Source: Spirochaetales bacterium
GTDB lineage: Bacteria; Spirochaetota; Spirochaetia; Sphaerochaetales; Sphaerochaetaceae
Assembly: GCA_017632495.1 (NCBI GenBank)
Contig: JAGBRG010000003.1
Span: forward strand, 1 to 5,451
Direction of reading: 5' to 3'
DNA length: 5,451 nt
In this document: positions 1 to 5,163 of the stretch, piece by piece
Numbering within the stretch: position 1 is the first letter of the stretch
Layout of the letters: every line of letters starts with the position of its first letter
The notes under the pieces: model-generated
What the model was told of the DNA's origin: nothing
What the model saw: the letters and a program-made list of their open reading frames with translations, nothing else
Databases searched by the model: none
Made by a program: the position numbers and the translations under genes

Positions 1-114
1 GAAATTGGTTCTTGTGGGGAATTTCTTGGCCGAGACGAACTGGAAGGTGATGGCAAGAAGAAACAGAAGAGAGCAAAGCTCATACTGAAGTTGATAATTA
101 TACGTCACCACCAT
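1..114 (-). CDS. N-terminal fragment of a putative membrane sensor protein (possibly GGDEF/diguanylate cyclase type), runs off the left edge
   Basis: An open frame reads leftward from an ATG at 114-112 to the window edge without a stop, giving 38 residues. It begins MVVTYNYQLQYELCS, continues with a hydrophobic stretch at about residues 13-29 (a first membrane helix), and ends with a basic KKFPTRTNF segment. This pattern (an LQYEL-type start, one helix, then a basic loop with FP and N) is one I associate with multi-helix sensor regions of GGDEF or EAL cyclic-di-GMP proteins in Clostridia and Treponema; that is recollection of the family, since no catalytic domain is visible. The start is supported by a GGGAG Shine-Dalgarno sequence at 127-123 on the minus strand, 8 bases before the ATG, and by a well-spaced promoter further upstream. 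The gene is divergent from the cluster to its right. A different membrane receptor or transporter remains possible. Confidence 0.62.
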   Translation of the reverse strand, partial: MVVTYNYQLQYELCSLLFLLAITFQFVSAKKFPTRTNF

Positions 115-155
115 GTCAGACTCTCCCAGCATTTTTCATTGTAAATCACTTTGCA

Positions 156-184
156 TTTATTTGGTAGACGGATTCCAGTGTCAA
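156..184 (-). promoter_or_regulatory. Predicted sigma-70-type promoter for the leftward membrane-sensor gene
   Basis: On the minus strand a perfect TTGACA -35 box (184-179) is followed after 17 bases by AATAAA (161-156), which matches four of six positions of the -10 consensus. Transcription would start near 149, leaving a leader of about 35 bases that contains the GGGAG ribosome site before the ATG at 114. The exact -35 box and ideal spacing make this plausible; the -10 box is weak. Confidence 0.55.
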
Positions 185-185
185 G

Positions 186-214
186 TTGTAAGAATCGTCG
201 GGCTGTGATATAAA
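186..214 (+). promoter_or_regulatory. Predicted promoter of the seven-gene rightward cluster (extended -10 type)
   Basis: TTGTAA (186-191, four of six matches to TTGACA) is followed by exactly 17 bases and then TATAAA (209-214, five of six matches to TATAAT). A TG at 206-207, one base before the -10, makes it an extended -10 element, which can compensate for a weak -35. The predicted transcription start is around 220-222, directly at the ATG at 223, so a transcript from here would be leaderless or nearly so. It is the only good promoter I see for the rightward genes. Confidence 0.6.
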
Positions 215-222
215 ATAGAAGT

Positions 223-450
223 ATGAGAAAAAGACAAATCAAGAAAATCATCAACTCGTATTATTGGGATACGGAGGAAGACATCCTTCTTCCGCCATCA
301 GTCATGAAGGAAGAGCTCAGAGCAGAAGAGGTCTACTACAGCAAGGCCTTCATCATCTCAAACCCTGAGAAAGCCAAGGAATTCCAGAAGAAGATCGAGG
401 AAAGAATCGAAGCCGAGACAAAGAAGGCAATGGAGCTTTCCCAGGAGTAA
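223..450 (+). CDS. Small charged protein of unknown function (75 aa), first gene of the cluster
   Basis: I do not recognise this family. The protein has a basic start (MRKRQIKK), an aromatic/acidic patch (YYWDTEED, residues 13-20), an LLPPSV turn at 22-27, and then a long, highly charged stretch rich in Glu and Lys (about residues 28-75) that should be helical and might form a coiled coil. There is no signal peptide, membrane segment, cysteine cluster or clear helix-turn-helix, so it is probably a small cytoplasmic protein. The ATG at 223 is the first possible start after an in-frame stop at 211-213, and no well-spaced ribosome site precedes it; the only purine run, AGAAG at 217-221, ends one base before the ATG. 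A later ATG at 304 also lacks a ribosome site. Its stop lies 3 bases before the next gene, whose ribosome site (AGGAG, 443-447) sits inside this reading frame, so the two are probably translationally coupled. Codon use resembles that of the neighbours, which supports a real gene. Confidence 0.75.
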   Translation: MRKRQIKKIINSYYWDTEEDILLPPSVMKEELRAEEVYYSKAFIISNPEKAKEFQKKIEERIEAETKKAMELSQE

Positions 451-453
451 GAC

Positions 454-987
454 ATGTCAAGAAATCTCGAGATAGTTCAGAAGACCTCAAAGGTCTTGGG
501 AATACTGTCTAAAATAGGATACATCTGCAGCATCGTCGGTGCTGTGTGCTGTCTTGTGGCAGTATCCATCCTCTTCATCGCAGGAAAAGACCCTGAGATT
601 GTGGCAAAGATTCAGCAAGGCTCGAAGCTTACCATAAAGCAGACAATGGGAGCCTGTTTTATAGGCCTTGTCTACTGCATCAGCTCCATACTGATTACAA
701 AGTGGCATCTGAACTATTTCCTGATGGAGCAGAAAGAGGGCACTCCGTTTACGGAAGAGGGAGCCAAGGCTTTCAGGACACTGGGAATCGTGAACATCGT
801 TATCCCGTTTGTGGCAGTGATTATCGCTTCCATTCTGGAGGCAGTCTTCAAGAGCCCGCATGAGGTCAGACCTGATGCCAGCTTCGGCCTGGGAATTGCG
901 ATGATTCTGATTTCATATGTGTTCGGATACGGAGCAGAGCTTGAAAAGAAGAAGGGAGCTTCTGAAGAAAAATCAGAAGATAAATAA
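454..987 (+). CDS. Four-helix membrane protein, DUF2975-like (177 aa)
   Basis: Hydrophobic stretches at about residues 21-43, 65-83, 109-132 and 144-160 predict four membrane helices, with a charged cytoplasmic-looking tail (residues 162-177, rich in Glu and Lys). The loop between helices 2 and 3 carries EGTPFTEEGAKAFRTLGI (95-112), and the last helix ends in a YGAELEKK-type sequence (159-166). Both resemble the GxPF...LrxlG and terminal GaeL features that I recall from DUF2975 membrane proteins, so the assignment is a family-level resemblance only. The function of that family is not established. DUF2975 genes often sit beside a small XRE-type regulator; here the small upstream gene is of similar size but shows no such domain. 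The start is well supported by AGGAG at 443-447, 6 bases before the ATG. Rubrerythrin follows after 26 bases with its own ribosome site. A role in membrane stress sensing or redox protection would be guesswork from context. Confidence 0.85.
   Translation: MSRNLEIVQKTSKVLGILSKIGYICSIVGAVCCLVAVSILFIAGKDPEIVAKIQQGSKLTIKQTMGACFIGLVYCISSILITKWHLNYFLMEQKEGTPFTEEGAKAFRTLGIVNIVIPFVAVIIASILEAVFKSPHEVRPDASFGLGIAMILISYVFGYGAELEKKKGASEEKSEDK
959..979. repeat. 7-bp perfect inverted repeat just upstream of the rubrerythrin gene
   Basis: CTTCTGA (959-965) and its exact reverse complement TCAGAAG (973-979) are separated by an A-rich 7-base gap. The element lies inside the last codons of the DUF2975-like gene and ends 34 bases before the rubrerythrin ATG. 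It could form a short RNA hairpin or be an operator half-site pair. No run of T follows directly, so it is not a convincing intrinsic terminator. A 7-bp repeat can arise by chance. Confidence 0.3.
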
Positions 988-1013
988 GTATTTTAGAAAA
1001 AAGGAGAAAAACC

Positions 1014-1550
1014 ATGAGCAAGTACGCAGGAACAAAGACAGAGAAGAACCTTGAGGCCGCATTCGCAGGCGAGTCCCAGGCAAGAAACAAGTACACCTAT
1101 TTCGCATCAGTAGCAAAGAAGGAAGGCTATGAGCAGATTGCAGCCATCTTCCTTGAGACGGCTGAGAACGAGAAAGAGCATGCAAAGATGTGGTTCAAGG
1201 AACTTGAGGGAATCGGAAACACAGCCGCCAACCTCGGAGCAGCCGCAGACGGTGAGAACTTCGAGTGGACAGACATGTATGAAGGTTTTGCCAAGACAGC
1301 TGAGGAAGAGGGCTTTAAGGCACTGGCCGCCAAATTCCGTATGGTCGGAGCAATTGAGAAGCATCACGAGGAGCGCTACAGAGCCCTTCTGGACAACGTA
1401 GAGACCAAGAAGGTCTTCGAGAAGAGCGAGGTCAAGGTCTGGAAGTGCCGCAACTGCGGACACATCTGCGTAGGAACCAAGGCTCCTGAGATCTGCCCGG
1501 TCTGCGCACATCCTCAGGCATACTTCGAAGTAAACGCAGAAAACTACTGA
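1014..1550 (+). CDS. rbr: Rubrerythrin (diiron peroxide reductase with C-terminal rubredoxin domain)
   Basis: Rubrerythrin reduces hydrogen peroxide to water in the cytoplasm of anaerobes, using electrons passed from NAD(P)H through rubredoxin-type centres. The protein is 178 aa, within the normal family range. The N-terminal ferritin-like four-helix domain (about 1-135) has the AFAGESQARNKY signature with ligand E20, then E53xxH56 in the second helix, an EWTDMY segment (84-89) in the third, and E115xxH118 in the fourth. The C-terminal rubredoxin-like domain (about 140-178) binds one iron through C145xxC148 and C161xxC164. In EWTDMY an Asp (D87) sits where many homologues have Glu; I recall this as a common variant in clostridial forms and do not take it as loss of function. 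An AAGGAG ribosome site at 1001-1006, 7 bases before the ATG, sets the start. The flavodiiron gene begins 17 bases downstream, so the two oxygen-defence enzymes are very likely co-expressed. Confidence 0.97.
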   Translation: MSKYAGTKTEKNLEAAFAGESQARNKYTYFASVAKKEGYEQIAAIFLETAENEKEHAKMWFKELEGIGNTAANLGAAADGENFEWTDMYEGFAKTAEEEGFKALAAKFRMVGAIEKHHEERYRALLDNVETKKVFEKSEVKVWKCRNCGHICVGTKAPEICPVCAHPQAYFEVNAENY

Positions 1551-1567
1551 GATAAAAGAAGGTCCGA

Positions 1568-2770
1568 ATGAACTGCACTAGGCTGGTAACGTCCGACATT
1601 TATTACGTTGGTTCAAGCGACAGAAGGCTTGCACTTTTCGAAAGCGTCTATCCGATTCCAAGAGGGGTCTCCTACAACTCATACCTGATTCTGGATGAGA
1701 AGACCGTCCTTCTGGATACTGTGGACAGATCCGTTTCCACCGTGTTTTTCGAGAACATCAAAGCCCTGCTTGACGGCAGGAAGCTTGACTATGTCATCGT
1801 CAACCACATGGAGCCGGACCACGCAGCCACTCTTTCTGAGCTGAGGCTCAGATATCCGGAGGCTACTTTCGTGGCAACCCAGAAGGCTGTGGACATGATG
1901 GGACAGTTCTTCGAAAGCACCACCGCAACGCCTTTTATGTCGGTAAAGGAGGGCGACAGCCTCTGCACAGGACGTCACAACTTCACTTTCGTGACAGCTC
2001 CGATGGTCCATTGGCCCGAGGTCATGGTCAGCTATGACAGCACGGACAAGGTCCTTTTCTCTGCAGATGCATTCGGAACCTTCGGCGCTTTGAGCGGCAA
2101 CATCTTTGCCGACGAGTACGACTTTGAGCGCGACTGGCTGGACGATGCAAGACGCTACTACACCAACATCGTAGGAAAGTACGGCGTCCAGGTTCAGAAC
2201 CTTCTGAAGAAGGCAGGTGGACTTGATATCAAGTTCATCTGTCCTCTTCACGGACCCATCTGGAGAAAGGATATCGCCTGGTTCATCGACAAGTATGACA
2301 AGTGGTCAAGCTACACTCCTGAGGGTAAGAGTGTTCTGATTGCATACGCATCAGTGTACGGAGACACAGAGAACGCAGCCAACATCCTTGCCACCGAGCT
2401 TGCGGAAAACGGAGTCAGGAACATCGCAATGTACGATGTATCCACCGTCCATCCGTCAGTCATAGTCTCCGAGGCCTTCCGCTGCAGCCATCTGGTCTTT
2501 GCAGCCACCACCTACAACATGGGCATCTTCGTGAACATGGAGATTGCCCTGAACGACATCAAGGCTCACAATCTTCAGAACCGCAAGGTCGCCATCCTTG
2601 AAAACGGATCTTGGGCACCTGCCAGCGGAAAGCTGATGCGTGAGCTTATCTCTTCAATGAAGAACATGACCATCATCGAGCAGAGCACGACGCTCAAATC
2701 GTCCGTCAAGGCCCAGAATGTCGATGACATCAAGGCCATGGCCAAGGCTCTGGCAGTTGATCTGGTCTGA
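1568..2770 (+). CDS. fprA: Class A flavodiiron protein FprA (oxygen/nitric oxide reductase)
   Basis: Flavodiiron proteins reduce oxygen to water, or nitric oxide to nitrous oxide, without releasing reactive intermediates, using electrons from reduced rubredoxin. The 400-residue length fits the minimal class A architecture. Residues 1-250 form the metallo-beta-lactamase-like diiron domain. All expected iron ligands are visible: H80-x-E82-x-D84 in NHMEPDH, H148 in VHWPE, D167 in SADAFG and H228 in PLHGP. H85 follows D84, as is usual. Residues about 255-395 form the flavodoxin-like FMN domain, with a phosphate loop YASVYGDTEN (260-269), a second loop AATTYN (312-317) and a third around ENGSWAP (345-351). 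No rubredoxin or flavin reductase domain is fused to the C-terminus, so an external donor is needed. The gene follows rubrerythrin by 17 bases, with a GAAGG-type ribosome site before the ATG. Its TGA shares a base with the ATG of the next gene. Oxygen versus NO preference cannot be told from these motifs. Confidence 0.96.
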   Translation: MNCTRLVTSDIYYVGSSDRRLALFESVYPIPRGVSYNSYLILDEKTVLLDTVDRSVSTVFFENIKALLDGRKLDYVIVNHMEPDHAATLSELRLRYPEATFVATQKAVDMMGQFFESTTATPFMSVKEGDSLCTGRHNFTFVTAPMVHWPEVMVSYDSTDKVLFSADAFGTFGALSGNIFADEYDFERDWLDDARRYYTNIVGKYGVQVQNLLKKAGGLDIKFICPLHGPIWRKDIAWFIDKYDKWSSYTPEGKSVLIAYASVYGDTENAANILATELAENGVRNIAMYDVSTVHPSVIVSEAFRCSHLVFAATTYNMGIFVNMEIALNDIKAHNLQNRKVAILENGSWAPASGKLMRELISSMKNMTIIEQSTTLKSSVKAQNVDDIKAMAKALAVDLV

Positions 2771-4134
2771 TGTCGGATAAAAGCGATTTTACCAAGGGCA
2801 GCATTCCTCAGAACATAGTCCGAATGGCTATTCCCATGACGATAGCTGTCCTGGTGAACGCGCTTTACAACATAGTAGACAGGATTTATCTTGGCCATAT
2901 CCCGGGAGCCGGGGCGTTTGCCCTGACTGGAGTGGGACTGGCTTTTCCCATAATCACGGTAATCACAGCATTTCAGAACCTCTTCGGAAACGGAGGGGCT
3001 CCGCTTTTTGCAATGGCACGCGGAGAAGGCGAGGACGACCTTGCCTCAAGGTACATGAGCAACGTGGCCTTCATGCTCATCTTCATGGGCCTGGTACTGA
3101 CCGCATTGGGCTTTGCTGTGAAAAAGGATGTGCTTTGGCTCATCGGTGCCTCTGAATCTACATTCATCTATGCAGACCAGTATCTGGACGTCTATCTACT
3201 TGGAACCGTCTTTGTGATGCTCTCTGTGGGCCTTAATCCCTACATCAACGCCCAGGGCTTTGCAAAAACGGGAATGCTGACAGTCCTCATCGGTGCCTTT
3301 GTGAACATAGTTCTGGATCCGGTTTTCATCTTCATTCTGAACATGGGAGTTCGCGGTGCGGCCATTGCCACAGTCATTTCCCAGATGATAAGCGCAGTCT
3401 GGGTCGTGGCCTTTCTTGTTGGAAAGAAAACTCCTGTAAGACTGAGCTTCAGTGGCTTCAGACCGGATCTTAAGCTCATCGGAAGGGTTGCGGCACTTGG
3501 CGTGACCGACTTTTGCTTTGCCGTCACAAACAGCGCCGTTGCAATGATCTGTAACGCACGGCTTCAGGTTCTGGGCGGCGATGCATGGGTTGCCTCCATG
3601 ACGGTCATCACATCCATCAGGGAGATTCTTCTTACCGTTCAGCACGGAATCACCAACGCAACAAAGCCCATTATCAGCTACAACTACGGAGCAAGGCGCT
3701 CTGGCAGGGTGAAAACGGCCATAAACTGGATGACATGGCTCCTTCTTATCTACTTCATCCTCTTCTGGCTTCTTATGATGATCTTCCCGGGCTTCTTTGC
3801 AAGACTTTTTACAAGCGACAGCGAGGTCTACAGGTGCTGCATCACCGGAATCCGCGTGTTCTACTGCCTTCAGATATTCATGGCCTTCCAGGCAACGGGT
3901 CAGAGCACATTCACAGCCCTTGGAATGGCAAAGCATGCTCTGTTCTTCTCGCTTTTCAGAAAAGCAATTCTTGTAATACCTCTTGTACTAATCCTGCCTT
4001 CTGTATTAAACCTTGGAGTGTTGGGAGTCTTTGCGGCAGAACCTGTGTCCGATGTGATCGGAGGTCTGTCCTGCTACATCACAATGCGCCTTAGCGTGAA
4101 AAAGCGCCTGAAGAAGCTTCCCGACATCGGATAA
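2770..4134 (+). CDS. MATE-family multidrug/metabolite exporter
   Basis: The 454-residue length and about twelve hydrophobic segments are right for a MATE (multidrug and toxic compound extrusion) transporter, which expels cationic drugs, toxins or metabolites in exchange for sodium ions or protons. Family features include an N-terminal segment with AIPMTIAVLVNALYNIVD (20-37), DPVFIF (183-188) followed by GVRGAAIATVISQ (193-205), a central loop near residue 220 dividing the two six-helix halves, ITNATKPIISYNYGA (294-308) in the second half, and an FRKAILVIPL-type helix near 396-405. The sequence is closest in feel to the MepA/DinF branch, but the substrate cannot be predicted. The ATG overlaps the fprA TGA in a TGATG arrangement and has no clear ribosome site of its own, so translation probably depends on ribosomes finishing fprA. 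Its place behind two oxygen-defence enzymes hints at export of a redox-active or toxic compound, which is inference. azlC follows after 12 bases. Confidence 0.95.
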   Translation: MSDKSDFTKGSIPQNIVRMAIPMTIAVLVNALYNIVDRIYLGHIPGAGAFALTGVGLAFPIITVITAFQNLFGNGGAPLFAMARGEGEDDLASRYMSNVAFMLIFMGLVLTALGFAVKKDVLWLIGASESTFIYADQYLDVYLLGTVFVMLSVGLNPYINAQGFAKTGMLTVLIGAFVNIVLDPVFIFILNMGVRGAAIATVISQMISAVWVVAFLVGKKTPVRLSFSGFRPDLKLIGRVAALGVTDFCFAVTNSAVAMICNARLQVLGGDAWVASMTVITSIREILLTVQHGITNATKPIISYNYGARRSGRVKTAINWMTWLLLIYFILFWLLMMIFPGFFARLFTSDSEVYRCCITGIRVFYCLQIFMAFQATGQSTFTALGMAKHALFFSLFRKAILVIPLVLILPSVLNLGVLGVFAAEPVSDVIGGLSCYITMRLSVKKRLKKLPDIG

Positions 4135-4146
4135 ACGGGGTAGGAA

Positions 4147-4866
4147 ATGACAAACAGACAGGCCTTTCTTAGAGGAATGAAAGCCGGTGTGCCTATTGCA
4201 CTGGGCTATTTTGCCGTGTCTTTTTCACTGGGTATCGCCGCTAAAGCCGTGGGCCTTACTCCGTTTCAGGGTTTTCTTGCAAGTCTTTTGAACAGCGCCT
4301 CGGCAGGCGAGTACGCACTGTTTTCCCTGATCGGAGCAGGGGCAAGTTTAATTGAGCTTTTGTTTGTAACTCTTGTTGCCAACGGCCGCTACCTTCTTAT
4401 GAGCTGCGCTCTGGGGCAGAAGTTTTCAGAAGACACGCCGCTTATTCACAGAATAGGCGTGGGATTCTACATAACAGATGAGATTTTCAGCCTATCGATC
4501 ACAACACCCGGAAAGCTGAATCCGTTTTTAAACTACGGCGCCATTGCCGTGGCCGTGCCTGCCTGGTCTGTGGGAACCGCCCTTGGAGTCATTGCGGGCA
4601 ACATACTTCCGGCAAATCTTGTTAGTGCCTTGAGCGTTGCCCTGTACGGAATGTTCATAGCATGCTTTTTGCCGCCAGCAAAGCAGAACAGAGTTTTATT
4701 ATGTGCAATTCCAGTCTGCTTTTTCCTAAGCTATGTTGCCTTCAGAATGCCCGTAATCGGAGATCTTTCTGAGGGAACAAGGGCTGTGATTCTCACCGTT
4801 TTGATTGCAACGGTTCTTGCTCTGGTCTTTCCTCTTAAGGATGAGAAAGAGGAGGCAGAAGTATGA
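4147..4866 (+). CDS. azlC: AzlC-family amino-acid exporter, large subunit
   Basis: AzlC proteins are the large membrane subunit of a two-part exporter (AzlCD in Bacillus, YgaZH/BrnFE in others) that removes branched-chain amino acids and analogues such as 4-azaleucine. The 239-residue length is normal. Visible family features are the N-terminal FLRGMKAGVPIALGYFAVSF segment (7-26), NGRYLLMS (79-86) at the position of the usual N-[LG]-R-x-x-L-x-S signature, a TDEIF motif (110-114) and PAWSVGTALG (138-147). About six hydrophobic segments and a short acidic tail are present. Where many relatives have a GAxQ-like stretch in the second helix, this protein reads SASAGEYA (50-57); I regard this as clade variation. 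A GGGG sequence at 4137-4140, 6 bases before the ATG, with AGGA following it, supports the start. The stop overlaps the azlD start by 4 bases, as expected for subunits made together. The actual substrate is inferred from the family. Confidence 0.93.
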   Translation: MTNRQAFLRGMKAGVPIALGYFAVSFSLGIAAKAVGLTPFQGFLASLLNSASAGEYALFSLIGAGASLIELLFVTLVANGRYLLMSCALGQKFSEDTPLIHRIGVGFYITDEIFSLSITTPGKLNPFLNYGAIAVAVPAWSVGTALGVIAGNILPANLVSALSVALYGMFIACFLPPAKQNRVLLCAIPVCFFLSYVAFRMPVIGDLSEGTRAVILTVLIATVLALVFPLKDEKEEAEV

Positions 4867-5162
4867 GCGCCTATATTTACATCATAGGAATGTGCATCAT
4901 CACATCCGCAATCAGAATCCTGCCTCTCTTGATTCTAAGGCGCCCCATAAAAAACCGCTTTTTACGATCGTTTTTTTACTATGTGCCCTATGTGACGCTT
5001 TCTGTGATGACTTTCCCGGCAATAGTAAATGCCACAGACAGCCCCATATCGGGTGCTCTGGCTTTTGCCGCAGGCCTTATTCTTTCATGGATTGGGGCGA
5101 ACATGATCACAGTGTCTGCTGCATGCTGCGTTGTGGTCTTTATCGCCGAGCTTTTTATCTAA
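4863..5162 (+). CDS. azlD: AzlD-family amino-acid exporter, small subunit
   Basis: This 99-residue, very hydrophobic protein has the size and layout of AzlD/YgaH, the small partner needed with AzlC for branched-chain amino-acid export. It has an N-terminal helix (about 3-20), an arginine/lysine loop (RRPIKNRFLR, 26-35), a VPYVTLSVMTFPAI helix (41-54), which matches the VPxAxLxAxxxP-type core of the family, and two further helices (about 62-79 and 81-98). The start is set by a strong GAGGAGG ribosome site at 4849-4855, inside azlC and 7 bases before the ATG; the ATG overlaps the azlC stop by 4 bases. It is the last rightward gene. No clear intrinsic terminator follows, and the stop is one base from the stop of the oncoming ABC permease gene. 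Confidence 0.92.
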   Translation: MSAYIYIIGMCIITSAIRILPLLILRRPIKNRFLRSFFYYVPYVTLSVMTFPAIVNATDSPISGALAFAAGLILSWIGANMITVSAACCVVVFIAELFI

Positions 5163-5163
5163 G

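Noticed and set aside
1094..1112. Asp instead of Glu in the third-helix EWTDMY segment of rubrerythrin as a sign of an inactive enzyme
   Set aside because: The position is 87 of the protein, encoded nearby at about 1272-1274. I recall WTDMY as frequent in clostridial rubrerythrins, and Asp can still serve as a carboxylate ligand, so it does not indicate loss of activity.
1679..2251. A 190-codon minus-strand open frame opposite fprA
   Set aside because: It is fully antisense to fprA, whose diiron ligands are all conserved. The antisense product has no recognisable family features.
3196..3936. A 246-codon open frame on the minus strand, opposite the MATE gene
   Set aside because: It lies wholly antisense to a well-supported transporter gene, its product is a Cys/His/Asp-rich mixture with no recognisable domain, and it has no context of its own. 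It is a shadow of the codon pattern on the other strand.
3585..4094. A 169-codon plus-strand open frame in a second frame within the MATE gene
   Set aside because: The MATE frame is intact with family motifs from end to end, so this is an out-of-frame shadow and not a frameshifted or overlapping gene.
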